Virus record (IMG/VR): IMGVR_UViG_3300010883_000068
Coordinates: 1 to 46,004 of that record
DNA: 46,004 nt
Origin: a virus
Reading direction: 5' to 3' (one strand)
Below the pieces are notes generated by a model. It worked only from the letters and a program-made list of their open reading frames with translations. It had not been told where the DNA came from and did not search any database. Below are positions 32,801 to 41,466 of this stretch, piece by piece. A program made the position numbers and the translations under genes. Position 1 is the first letter of the stretch; every line of letters begins with the position of its first letter.

Positions 32801-35402
32801 TCCAGGAGCTGGAGTCCCAACGATACGTTTGAAGTCAGGTGTACACACTATTGTTTATGACGTTGGAGTCATGTTTGCAGACACATCTAAGCAGCAGGTA
32901 TTTGATAAAGCATATGAAAGCGGAGCATGGATAAACTTTCCGGTTAATATAGTAGGAGAGGGTGACTCTACTGTATTGGACATAATGAGAACATATGTCG
33001 ATTATCCGGCGACCAGTGATGACAGGAAAGGTGCCGGTGCTATAAAGAACGATGGCTACATACACATAGCCGGCCCAGGCCTATCTGCCACTACGCCTAC
33101 AGCTGATGTAAATACCCTTTCCAATGGAAAGGTTTTGTTAAAAGATTTTTCAATGCGACTGTCTGGAATTAGGATTTTAGACCCAATGATTAGCGATGGC
33201 GATGGAGTCTCTTATAATAGCCATGTAGTGATTGACAATGTAAAGTTTGACTTTTCGGAAAAAACTGATTTTGGAAAGCATAACATGGGAATAGTTGTAG
33301 CCAATGTTGATTCAGATGAGGATGATCGAGTTGGTAATATAACTATACAAAATTGTAAATTTATAAACAGCCTTACTCGTCTTAAAAAGTGGGAAGCAAA
33401 TAAGTGGTATTATTTTAAATACAATAATAACTTTTTAGACACTCTTGGTGACGAGCAGGCTTATCCCATATATCAAGATACGCAGGAGGGTGATGATTAT
33501 GACCACATTATGCAGGCAGATCGTTATCATTATACCAGCTCTGTTACATCAACTGGTATAAGTGGACAAGGGAGAAATGGAAGGTATTCTGAAAGTCAGT
33601 TTATTACTGCAATTGGAAATGTCGTATCTGGAGATTCTGGCCCATACTGGGATCCGAAAAACAAAGTAGGATTCGGAACAGTTATTGCAGAGGCAAATAC
33701 CTATATTGACAACTTAGAGGTTCCATACTGGCTAGAAACAAAGGGTTCGGTCTCATTTTCTGATAATACTGATGGTGATGAAACGTTTAGTAGTTGGCTT
33801 GACTCTACGTTTTATGGCGATGTTAAAGCGTACGGTGACACTATCATAGGCAACTCGGAATCTGATAGTCTAACGGTAATTGCAAAAACTTTCTTTAACA
33901 CAAAATCTACAAAAGGAATTGGAATCGGAGTAGAAGATTTCCTTCCCCATGCTGATGGTGGCTCCGTTGTTCATATTCATGAAGACACATCCAATAGAGC
34001 TTATGTTAGATTTACAAATACTACTACTGGAAAAACAGCGGCTGACGACGAGACGGCGGCTGGGGTCGGCGGGCCTGGAGTTCTAATAGGGATGAACGCC
34101 GGTGAGGATGCCTTCCTTGGGAACCTCTCAAGGGGCAAAGACATCCGCCTTCAGACTACAGATGATGATGGTAATTCCAAATCAAAGTTTAGAGTAGGCG
34201 GAAAAGGCTGGACTTCAATGCGTTCCGGCGGGGTTGACGGTGATAAAGGCTTCACTTATTCTTCTTTGGGTGATGAAGCAGCAGTGCCTCTTGACGTAAG
34301 GGGTTGCAGAAGTGGCGGTTATATTGCTTCAATTTTTAATTCTGCAGAGGAATTCAATGACGCGGATCTTGGAGTATATGAAGGAAGCGTGTTATTGCTC
34401 GGAGTTAATGGATACAGGCCAAGCTATAAATCAAATTGGATAAGGTTTACCGCGCAAGATGGCAAAAATAACCCAAGTATCGAGAGGGCCGATACCGTTG
34501 GAGGTGTAAGGGGAACCCTTGGAACAGTAGGGAATGATGGCGTAGATATAAAAGCAGCGTTTTTTAACTTCTGTCATACAGAACAAGTTCCAGTGGGTAA
34601 TACGCCTGTCGACGGGTCGGGGTCTCCTCTGGGTCCAGTATTTAAACACCTAGCCAGGGTTAAAGGCACACTTGGTGGAATGGTTGATTATGTATATACA
34701 ACTGCCCCGGCAATCGATACCCCTAGGTGGAGGGCGACCGGTGATGACGATTCAGATACCGGAGAAACCCTGTCTGATCGCACCAAATGGCTAAATCCAA
34801 CCACCAGGCCACACCCTATGATTATTCTCGGTGGGAATAGTGCTAATGATTATAACAATGGACACTCTCATTACTACTCAAAGGCATACGGAGGAAGGGG
34901 TGTTCAGTACTATACTGGAGCCCAGGATTTCGGAGAGTGGTTAAAAATAGGTGATATAAATGAGTGGCCAGAAATCCTAGAGAAGGAGCTAGAGAAGGAC
35001 GATGACGACTCAGATATTGTAATTATAAATAGAGAGATATTTGGATTAGAGGAGGGGATGGTTGTGTATATAAGAGAGGCTATAATATACAGAAGTGGAC
35101 CTGGAACCCCGATGGTTATAACAAATAGAGCGGCACTAGTTGGCAACGCTTCATGGAAAGATGATGGATATTCCGGAGAGGTCGTCTCTTTTGTAGGGCA
35201 GGTTCCCGTTGTCGTAAGGGGTGGATCTAAAGATGGAGATTATTTAATTCCAGAGGAAAATCACTGCATCCCTATAAGTAGGGATGATATTACATTTGAG
35301 CAATATAGGAGAGTTATCGGAACTGCATGGCGAACTGTTAATATTCCAGAAGAAGATGACGGAGAGTTCGTAAAAGTATTGTGCGCAATAGGTATTAAAT
35401 AA
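29889..35402 (+). CDS. Giant tailspike/fibre protein 1 (1,837 aa)
   Basis: Residues 1-160 (…YPEKIDTSVELPHVRDNILE…) are a helical anchoring region nearly identical to that of the next gene. Ser-rich beta domains fill 160-950, including a small domain at about 550-590 (GDLITIINSDDDSGTYVISS). From about 950 the sequence has a parallel beta-helix pattern like pectate-lyase-fold spikes (VPTIRLKSGVHTI, VNIVGEGDSTVLDI, GNITIQNCKFIN). Residues about 1350-1500 resemble fibre stalk modules (VRFTNTTTGK). The C-terminal 130 residues include VSFVGQVPVVVRGGSKDGDY, like C-terminal trimerisation or self-cleaving chaperone domains of fibres. Such proteins bind and sometimes cut host surface glycans. It overlaps the next start by one base. 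Confidence 0.75.
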   Translation: MAKSKYPEKIDTSVELPHVRDNILEIGSDVINSIRTAIFQIEKTLGVNPQGSVGNSVSSRISRALDSRGNLKKEALDRANILSGPIIDADVSKVAAIQESKLRLDFPTQLLQDEVSILNRQIGSIIAKVDELNYILSTHVSIEATNRHKAKAITVEAIGSSGSSTSTNSVEESTLQSVLDDIYSSHINYDGIGISEENSSHEANQVFFDSTNITQVTSEDDVQGAIEDIALASFFQAVEHQDLFHTNGALNNCVITRDSSSDFGVEISEETSVSFSMPSSTDSSKVSDVTFGSPISISGVEASKSDILTLGDGITSSNYEIESFTLSSDLSSIESVSIFGSFAEDSSSESVGSMSRNTKTSGNITSLLSTAREVPDLTSSSYLVQICNPNSSAIITNEIRPAALNALSSVEISVDGGDSVSLDVYNSSFEQQSLDTIVYKINEQIAENSYNFSAYRLDKDNGGSELVIAHNLPSSKDFDYTLEVTGGSLDGMGLSSDSGVVKATYGNKYFIQGYPYQGLSQKIDVYGSDMSFSSGTNYITSIGGDLDFKENKIYSGDLITIINSDDDSGTYVISSVSSEQIVLAEPVSSVGFSGSSTDETRFLIYRNSVSLSSMEFDEIDSSTSGMVLDIFLDSNQEVYLDKRIEYVSHVNTKYQSLVTIVDFSGDDSSIELSMVASINSSGSVQIILDGGDPIVLASDRVYQSIRSGKHNISLKLLIDRVSDILSEISASSTSQLEFSVYVYPPVNKDTNLHISRVSYDNFRGEITGGGSRSYSNDKQTRRIIRTLVSGITGIDDIASSVKEELVYNRFSETRSDGVVFGLEISNVTLDMSTASEIYEFDISAGAAYVSGKRFEVPLIEGFLSGIPSAGGDSVDNFYIALDEYGNIVALPAAGSSGSSPCSSPFGASGFAILGSVEKSGGVVTGYDLRLLISDLDSKVLNAISVSPLPGMGHFRDISKAIKYAKRFSDIYPGAGVPTIRLKSGVHTIVYDVGVMFADTSKQQVFDKAYESGAWINFPVNIVGEGDSTVLDIMRTYVDYPATSDDRKGAGAIKNDGYIHIAGPGLSATTPTADVNTLSNGKVLLKDFSMRLSGIRILDPMISDGDGVSYNSHVVIDNVKFDFSEKTDFGKHNMGIVVANVDSDEDDRVGNITIQNCKFINSLTRLKKWEANKWYYFKYNNNFLDTLGDEQAYPIYQDTQEGDDYDHIMQADRYHYTSSVTSTGISGQGRNGRYSESQFITAIGNVVSGDSGPYWDPKNKVGFGTVIAEANTYIDNLEVPYWLETKGSVSFSDNTDGDETFSSWLDSTFYGDVKAYGDTIIGNSESDSLTVIAKTFFNTKSTKGIGIGVEDFLPHADGGSVVHIHEDTSNRAYVRFTNTTTGKTAADDETAAGVGGPGVLIGMNAGEDAFLGNLSRGKDIRLQTTDDDGNSKSKFRVGGKGWTSMRSGGVDGDKGFTYSSLGDEAAVPLDVRGCRSGGYIASIFNSAEEFNDADLGVYEGSVLLLGVNGYRPSYKSNWIRFTAQDGKNNPSIERADTVGGVRGTLGTVGNDGVDIKAAFFNFCHTEQVPVGNTPVDGSGSPLGPVFKHLARVKGTLGGMVDYVYTTAPAIDTPRWRATGDDDSDTGETLSDRTKWLNPTTRPHPMIILGGNSANDYNNGHSHYYSKAYGGRGVQYYTGAQDFGEWLKIGDINEWPEILEKELEKDDDDSDIVIINREIFGLEEGMVVYIREAIIYRSGPGTPMVITNRAALVGNASWKDDGYSGEVVSFVGQVPVVVRGGSKDGDYLIPEENHCIPISRDDITFEQYRRVIGTAWRTVNIPEEDDGEFVKVLCAIGIK

Positions 35403-38400
35403 TGTCGAAATCAAAATATCCAGACAAATTAGATACATCTGCAGAAATACAGCATGTAAGAGACAATATAACCGAAATAGGCTCTGATGTTGTAAACAGC
35501 ATAAGGTCAGCCATATTTCAAATTGAAAAGACCCTCGGGACCAACCCTCAGGGGTCAATTGGAAATACCGTGTCTAATCGTCTAAATAGAGTTTTGGACG
35601 ATAGAGGTAATATTAAAAAAGAGGCATTGGACAGGGCCAACATATTGTCTGGCCCCATTATTGATGTTGATGTATCTAAGGTTGCTGCGATACAGGAGTC
35701 TAAGCTCAGGCTGGACTTCCCGACTCAGCTTTTGCAAGATGAAGTATCTATTTTAAATAGACAGATAGAATCTATAATTGCAAAAGTTGATGAACTAAAC
35801 TATATCTTATCCACTCATGTTAATCCAGAGGCGACAAACAGACACAAGGCTAAGGCTATAACCGTAGAGGAGGCTACCGATTTTTCATCAAGCTCCTCTG
35901 CCACAACTTCATTTACAGAACAAGACCTTCAAAGCTTTATTAACAGCTTGTATTCTTCTCATATAAACTATACAGGGGAGTCGATATCTTCTATAAATAG
36001 ATCTCATGAGGCCAATCAGGTATTCTTTGATAATACAAATGTTTCAGATATAATAAAGAAAGAGAGTGTTCAGGGCGCTATAGAGGATATGGCAGATCTC
36101 GAAGGGGTCGCCCTTAGGGATAATACGCTTAACCTAAACTCTAATGGAATCATAAGGTCTGGTTCGGTAATAGACGGCTATGAAAATCTAGGTGTGGGAT
36201 CAGAGATAATCTCATCATCTGAAGTTAATTACGAGGCTATTACTGGAAAGTCGACTACAAGATTTTATTTTACAGACAACCCAACACCAATAGAGTCTAT
36301 TAGTGAATTTGATTTACTCATACTTTCTGGTTCAACTACTGATGAGAACAATATATCATATTCAATAAAAAGCTTTTCACTTAATGGTAGCGGTGAGCTT
36401 GTATATGTGGACGTATATGGATCTCCAGTCTCTGAAAGTGAGGCGGGAATATTTGGCTCAATATCTAAAAGAATATACAGATCATATAATTCAAATGGCT
36501 TGAACTGCACCGTTAGATATAGAAGGAATAAGACAAACACTCCAGATGTTCAGGTTTCAAGCCCAGATTCTGCTACGATAATAACAAGGGGTGTTAACCC
36601 ATCTGCACTTACGGAAGATTCTGGCTCGTTTAATATATCAATAGACAGTGAAGAAGAGGTACAAATAGAGGTATATGACTCTAATTATAGCTCTCAATCC
36701 TTAGATACTATAGTGTCTAAAATAAATAAATTTTCTATAGAAAATCATTTAAATATAATGGCATATAAGATAAAAATGTCAAGATGTTATGAGCTTGCAA
36801 TATCTCATAATATGCCGAATAATTCTTCTGATATAATAAACAGAACTCTTAAAATAAGTAGCGGCACGTCTAATGATGGGACAGCAGAGCTTGGAATGCT
36901 TAGCGTTCTAGACAAAGAATTTGAGGGAACTACCGGAAATGCATATCATATAAACGGATTGCTCATATCTAGTTTTGGAAAGATAAAGTCATATAGCTCT
37001 TCTGAGGTCCAAATCTCTGCAGATTTAACTATAAGCTCAACTAGTGGCGTTGACTTTATTACAAGTAATATTAGAACTGGAGATTTGGTAATAATAACAA
37101 AATCCACTGATCCGTCAGATGATGGAACATACAGAATACTAGAGGCTACCCAGTCGGTAATAACTCTCGATTTTGATGGAGGATCCTTCTCCGGAGAGTT
37201 AGATGGTAACTCTATTGTCCATGTAATAAGATGCTGTGCGTCAATTAGCGAATTAGAGTTTAATGAACTTGGCCCGATATCATCTGGGCCGACCCCAACG
37301 GTCGGCAGCGTATTGTTTGACGTATTTATAGATGAAAATAATGATATAATGTTCAGAAGAAGGCTTGAGCAGTCCGGGATTCTTGCGGACTCTGGTTTTA
37401 GGGCGATTATTGTTGATGTTTCTAAGAACTTTATAGTATCCGATGAAGTTGCCACCATCTCTGTGAGTAGCTCTAATGTCGCAACCCTGTCTGGACCTGG
37501 GTTTGTATCTTCTGGCCCTCCAGTTCAGGTAGGCGCAGATGGTCTATACAAAGTATTCGCATCCGATAGAATGTCATATATAGTGTTACAGGTTGAGCAC
37601 TCCTCTCCCCCAACGTCTACTATATTTACAGAAATCTATGGTTTTAACGAGTCATCATATAGCGGAATAACGTTATCAAGGGGGGCATTCGCAACATCAA
37701 TAGGGAGAGTTATATCTACCTCAACAGTATCTGCAGAGAATAAAAATGGAGTTCCTGTTGTTTTGGACAAGAGAACTACTGGAACCATAGACCATACTAT
37801 TATCAGTGAAACATTCTTGGAAAGATATATACAGGGCCCTAGAAATGAGCTTAGGGGCTCTGGAATAATAAGAGGCTGCAATGTGAGCGGCGTATTAATA
37901 GATAGTGATGCCATAGGCAATGTTGCAAAATTTACGGTATCGGCGGGTATTGCGATAGTAAACGGAATAAGGTATGAGTTTGAAGGCGTAGAAGATTATA
38001 TTCAAAGAGTCGCCGGAGGAACCTTTTATGTTGCAATGGACTCAGATGGATGCATAATAACGGGATACGAATCTAGCTCAATATCTCCATTTTCAGATAT
38101 GAATGTTGCACATTTAGCAAGAGTAAAAGTAGATACACTTGGGTCTGTTCCAAGCATAATAACGATATATGATTTAAGACTTTTTATAGATAATATTGAC
38201 TATAAAATTATTTCAGACATAACAGTTTCAAACGATACAAGATTTAGTCACTTTGTAGATATAAAAAGCGCCGTTAGATATGCGATGATGTTTGATAAAA
38301 TGTTTTCCAGTTTTAACGCAACACCATCTATACTCATAAAAGAAGGCACTTATTATATAGATGAGCCAATAATGATACATAAAGATATATCTATAAGCGG

Positions 38401-39616
38401 GGTTGGTCCGTCAACTATAATAAAGAGAAGTGCTTCTTTTCGATCATTATGTTCACTCTCAAGCGTTAGCGATTATATACCTAATGCATATAAATCATTA
38501 TTTATAATAGGGCAGTCAGAAGATATAGAGTTAGGCACCTATTCCACTTTAGATTCAAGTAAGATAATTAATGGAGTTACGCTTAAGGACTTTGTGTATG
38601 ATTGTGGAGGGTCTGTTAGCGGGGTTGCTTCTGTAGTTTCAATTGCACAAAAAGAAGTCGGGACAGAACGGTTTATTTTTAAAAACATAAGTTTCATTGG
38701 ACCAGAGAATGCTCAAAATGACTCAGTCGGATCAGCATGTGACTTTGAATATATGGTCACCCTCATGAGACAACCGTCCACAACTGATGATTCAAAAATG
38801 TTCTCTGACGATGATGTAAAGAATTCAGACGGGAGCAGGAGAATATTTAGAGGCTTGGAGGTGAGTAATTGTAGGTTCAAAAGAATGGGCTGTGGAGCGT
38901 CAATAATATGTGTAGGGGGACTTTTAACATACTCTACAATTAGCAATAATATTATAACGGATCTTCCTATAATAACTGGAGACTTAGAAATTCCAACTGA
39001 TAAATCCTTATCCATTCCCGTCGAGTCATTTGAGCACTGGAGCCGGCCCGGAATCCCTAACTTCAGAACAGATAATTACCCCAGAGACTGGTTCTTCGGA
39101 ATGATAAGTGCAGGGCATGGGTGGAGGGCAGATACAGAGGATGGTAATAAGTATAGAGTATCGCTCGGAGTTGGATGTTCCGAAACATCAAACACTATAG
39201 TCGTTGGAGAGGCCGTTGACAATGTTACAGCCGAACATATTAGCGATACCGTAATATGCTCAGAGTTATTCAGACAAGGCATGATGAATGAGTCAATATA
39301 CGAGGCAGATAAACTTTTTGGCAGAATTATGGAGAAGTCCAACAAGGAAGCATTGCATGGTTATAGAATGTGGGCAACTCCAATAGTATCCGTAATGAAA
39401 AAATCAAAGGTATTTACAAACATTGTTTCATGGATAGCAATACCATGGGCTTATCAAATGGCATATGAAGTTGGAGCAACAGATAAAGGCAATCGATTAG
39501 GAAAATTACTAATGGTATTAGGAATTCCAATGTCAAAAGTCGTATATAAATTAAGCTTAGTAAAGAAAAAATTATTTAAAAAAAGAATTCCATTTAAAGA
39601 TGTTCAGAATTTTTAA
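35402..39616 (+). CDS. Giant tailspike/fibre protein 2, paralogue with a different C-terminus (1,404 aa)
   Basis: Starts in the TAATG overlap with spike 1. Residues 1-165 closely match spike 1 and similarity continues at lower level to about residue 1,200. Shared features include QSLDTIV(S/Y)KIN, the small domain near 557 (GDLVIITKSTDPSDDGTYRI), and YDLRL followed by a beta-helix start at about 950 (PSILIKEGTYYI, ISISGVGPSTII). The final 110 residues (MNESIYEADKLFGRIMEK onward) are helical, Trp-containing and basic, ending KKKLFKKRIPFKDV, and do not look like a spike tip. It has no fibre-type chaperone end like spike 1. It may be a second receptor-binding protein or a structural adaptor for spike 1. 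Confidence 0.72.
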   Translation: MSKSKYPDKLDTSAEIQHVRDNITEIGSDVVNSIRSAIFQIEKTLGTNPQGSIGNTVSNRLNRVLDDRGNIKKEALDRANILSGPIIDVDVSKVAAIQESKLRLDFPTQLLQDEVSILNRQIESIIAKVDELNYILSTHVNPEATNRHKAKAITVEEATDFSSSSSATTSFTEQDLQSFINSLYSSHINYTGESISSINRSHEANQVFFDNTNVSDIIKKESVQGAIEDMADLEGVALRDNTLNLNSNGIIRSGSVIDGYENLGVGSEIISSSEVNYEAITGKSTTRFYFTDNPTPIESISEFDLLILSGSTTDENNISYSIKSFSLNGSGELVYVDVYGSPVSESEAGIFGSISKRIYRSYNSNGLNCTVRYRRNKTNTPDVQVSSPDSATIITRGVNPSALTEDSGSFNISIDSEEEVQIEVYDSNYSSQSLDTIVSKINKFSIENHLNIMAYKIKMSRCYELAISHNMPNNSSDIINRTLKISSGTSNDGTAELGMLSVLDKEFEGTTGNAYHINGLLISSFGKIKSYSSSEVQISADLTISSTSGVDFITSNIRTGDLVIITKSTDPSDDGTYRILEATQSVITLDFDGGSFSGELDGNSIVHVIRCCASISELEFNELGPISSGPTPTVGSVLFDVFIDENNDIMFRRRLEQSGILADSGFRAIIVDVSKNFIVSDEVATISVSSSNVATLSGPGFVSSGPPVQVGADGLYKVFASDRMSYIVLQVEHSSPPTSTIFTEIYGFNESSYSGITLSRGAFATSIGRVISTSTVSAENKNGVPVVLDKRTTGTIDHTIISETFLERYIQGPRNELRGSGIIRGCNVSGVLIDSDAIGNVAKFTVSAGIAIVNGIRYEFEGVEDYIQRVAGGTFYVAMDSDGCIITGYESSSISPFSDMNVAHLARVKVDTLGSVPSIITIYDLRLFIDNIDYKIISDITVSNDTRFSHFVDIKSAVRYAMMFDKMFSSFNATPSILIKEGTYYIDEPIMIHKDISISGVGPSTIIKRSASFRSLCSLSSVSDYIPNAYKSLFIIGQSEDIELGTYSTLDSSKIINGVTLKDFVYDCGGSVSGVASVVSIAQKEVGTERFIFKNISFIGPENAQNDSVGSACDFEYMVTLMRQPSTTDDSKMFSDDDVKNSDGSRRIFRGLEVSNCRFKRMGCGASIICVGGLLTYSTISNNIITDLPIITGDLEIPTDKSLSIPVESFEHWSRPGIPNFRTDNYPRDWFFGMISAGHGWRADTEDGNKYRVSLGVGCSETSNTIVVGEAVDNVTAEHISDTVICSELFRQGMMNESIYEADKLFGRIMEKSNKEALHGYRMWATPIVSVMKKSKVFTNIVSWIAIPWAYQMAYEVGATDKGNRLGKLLMVLGIPMSKVVYKLSLVKKKLFKKRIPFKDVQNF

Positions 39617-39732
39617 GAAAATTGGTATAGAGTAGCTCATGCGCACCATGGTACAATAGTAAGTGCATATAGTTGAGTAATAATAAATTTTTATTTATAT
39701 AAATATTAATATTCTAACAAGGGTTGTTAATT
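39617..39732 (+). other. Intergenic region (116 bases) before accessory genes
   Basis: The first half is mixed sequence (TAGAGTAGCTCATGCGCACC), the second half AT-rich with GAGTAATAATAAATTTTT. No convincing terminator or promoter is visible. It ends with the ribosome binding site AAGGG ahead of ATG 39733. Confidence 0.5.
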
Positions 39733-40209
39733 ATGGCTAAATCAAAGGAACAGTCGGCAATAGATGCTATCTACGCTTTAGTAGATAGGGTAGATCTTCT
39801 TGATAAGAAAATTGAAATTGTGGACACTAATATAAAACATTTGAATAATAAGGTGTCTCAGCTATTGACATCAAGTAAGCCAATAGCATTACCTTCTGCT
39901 AGGGCTTCTGCAGTTGCTGCTACTAGTGTCTCCACAGGATCGGAAAGTGTTGATAAGTTAGTCTTAGGTCCAGTGAAAGTTTTTGGCCGAATTGTTGATA
40001 ATAATATGGTTCCGATACCAGATGTAGCTATAAGCGTTTATGACAGTAGCAGCGATTTGATAAAAAGCGAGATATCAAATGCTGATGGTTACTGGGAAGT
40101 TAGACTTCCCGCTGGAAAGTATGGTGTGGAGTACTCACACTCTAGGTTTAAAACAATAAATAGAACAGTGAATCTTGAGAATGGGATAAAAACTTTTGAG
40201 GTTAGGTGA
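39733..40209 (+). CDS. Coiled-coil protein with carboxypeptidase-regulatory-like beta domain (158 aa)
   Basis: ATG 39733, nine bases after AAGGG, is preferred to an in-frame TTG at 39724. Residues 5-45 are a coiled coil and 46-75 an Ala/Ser linker. Residues 80-158 form a transthyretin-like beta sandwich of the CarboxypepD_reg type: VKVFGRIVD, PIPDVAISVYD, then NADGYWEVRLPAGKYGVEYS. Coiled coil plus such a domain is common in trimeric fibre-associated or neck proteins. It sits right after the spikes, so it may be a spike/whisker attachment protein. This role is inferred. Confidence 0.65.
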   Translation: MAKSKEQSAIDAIYALVDRVDLLDKKIEIVDTNIKHLNNKVSQLLTSSKPIALPSARASAVAATSVSTGSESVDKLVLGPVKVFGRIVDNNMVPIPDVAISVYDSSSDLIKSEISNADGYWEVRLPAGKYGVEYSHSRFKTINRTVNLENGIKTFEVR

Positions 40210-40589
40210 TGTTCACTATTAAATTTTTAGCTTCCAAGGGTGATCGAGGTTATGAGGTTAATAAAACTATAAAAAATATAGCAAATTACCTAAAAAACGA
40301 TTTAAATAGAAGGATAAAGTTTTTATCGGATAACTCCTCAATTGAGATTATTTCTGGTTCTCCTATTGAAAATACTGGAGACATGGTTGTAGAATTGTTA
40401 ATAAAAAAAAGAATAGTTATTAATAATGATGATTTAAATGATAAGAAAAATTTAGACAGCTGTATATCTGAAATTAAAAACTTTTGTGATCAAGCTTCGA
40501 AAATAGAAGATGTTAGTTATATCCCATTACATTTTAGAAAGAAAAGAACCACAAGCTCGAAAGACGAGCTTGGTGACAAGGAAGAGTAA
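40209..40589 (+). CDS. Small hypothetical protein (126 aa)
   Basis: ATG 40209 follows GAGG by seven bases and overlaps the previous stop codon by one base; an adjacent GTG at 40206 is possible. The protein is alpha/beta, Lys/Asn/Ile-rich, with a basic patch FRKKRTT and an acidic tail. No family is recognised. It lies between spike accessory and tail terminator-like genes and could be an assembly factor. Confidence 0.65.
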   Translation: MFTIKFLASKGDRGYEVNKTIKNIANYLKNDLNRRIKFLSDNSSIEIISGSPIENTGDMVVELLIKKRIVINNDDLNDKKNLDSCISEIKNFCDQASKIEDVSYIPLHFRKKRTTSSKDELGDKEE

Positions 40590-40594
40590 TAGAG

Positions 40595-41404
40595 ATGATG
40601 GATAATCAAGCATTGCCCGGAGCTGCGGGAAGTGGAGATCACAGGGTTTTCTCAAACTTTTTTTCTGATCATAATATAATTCAAAATGTTGCAATAGTTC
40701 AGCCAAAAAATCTTTTAATATCGGCAATGAGAGATATCTTTAGAGCTGATTCTATATTTACATATAGAGATGATAAGTATGGGTATCCTTTGACACCAAA
40801 CTTAACTGGTATGGACGTTGACTCCGTGCTAACAACAAAAATTTTAATAAGTGATGTTTATCGTTATGAGGTTAAATTTTTTCCAGCTATAGTTGTAAAG
40901 TCAAATGGCGGTACATACAAGCCTTTGTCATTCAATCAAAATATGACATTGAAGCATAGGGAAGACATTATTGAGAATAATTACGGCTCTATAAGCAAAA
41001 TAAAGACCCCGACACACAGAGTGTATGCGGGGATGTGGGAGCTTTCTTTCGACATCATGATATATTCAGAAAGTCATTCCGAATTGGAGGAGCTAACTGA
41101 AATTGCAAGTATGGCTCTTCAGTATTCTTTATGGCAAGATCTTAGGGCTAATGGTCTTTTTATAAAATCTTTGTCTATAGGTGCAGAAAATGCGGAGCCT
41201 TATGCTAATGATTTTGTTTATAGTCAGAATATTACACTGAGCACGCTTTCTGAGTGGAGGGTTGAGATTCCACTAGATTCTATTATTGAAAAATTAGTTT
41301 TCTATTTTGATTCAACCAGGCATCCTGTTCCAGGACAGAAAACTCAAGCAGACGTTGCGGCCTTAAATTACAGTGATATTTTAGAAAAAACACAAATTAA
41401 ATGA
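40595..41404 (+). CDS. Tail terminator/neck-like structural protein (269 aa)
   Basis: The ATG at 40595 is directly followed by a second ATG, so the exact start is uncertain by one codon. The core, RVYAGMWELSFDIMIYSESH then an amphipathic helix ELEELTEIASMALQYSLW, followed by IKSLSIGAENAEPYANDFVY and strands ending in SEWRVEIPLDSI, has the strand-helix-strand layout of tail terminator or connector proteins. It sits directly upstream of the sheath, where many myoviruses encode the tail terminator. The specific function is inferred from synteny and layout. Confidence 0.6.
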   Translation: MMDNQALPGAAGSGDHRVFSNFFSDHNIIQNVAIVQPKNLLISAMRDIFRADSIFTYRDDKYGYPLTPNLTGMDVDSVLTTKILISDVYRYEVKFFPAIVVKSNGGTYKPLSFNQNMTLKHREDIIENNYGSISKIKTPTHRVYAGMWELSFDIMIYSESHSELEELTEIASMALQYSLWQDLRANGLFIKSLSIGAENAEPYANDFVYSQNITLSTLSEWRVEIPLDSIIEKLVFYFDSTRHPVPGQKTQADVAALNYSDILEKTQIK

Positions 41405-41418
41405 GAATATAATTAAAC

Positions 41419-41443
41419 TACTAATAATAATCAATGAATTGAT
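41419..41443 (+). promoter_or_regulatory. TACTAAT motif and small inverted repeat upstream of the sheath gene
   Basis: TACTAAT (41419-41425) begins 48 bases before ATG 41467. An inverted repeat ATCAAT-GA-ATTGAT follows at 41430-41443. The pairing of motif and palindrome may mark a promoter with an adjacent operator. This is inferred. Confidence 0.3.
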
Positions 41444-41466
41444 ATTGGAAACTCGGAGGGAACTAA

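Noticed and set aside
36946-37458. Minus-strand open frame of 170 codons
   Set aside because: Reverse shadow of the spike 2 gene; its length follows from the Ser-rich codon bias of that gene.
39640-39675. Hairpin in the gap after spike 2 (GCGCAC … GTGCAT)
   Set aside because: Pairing is short and imperfect with a long loop, and no T-run follows.
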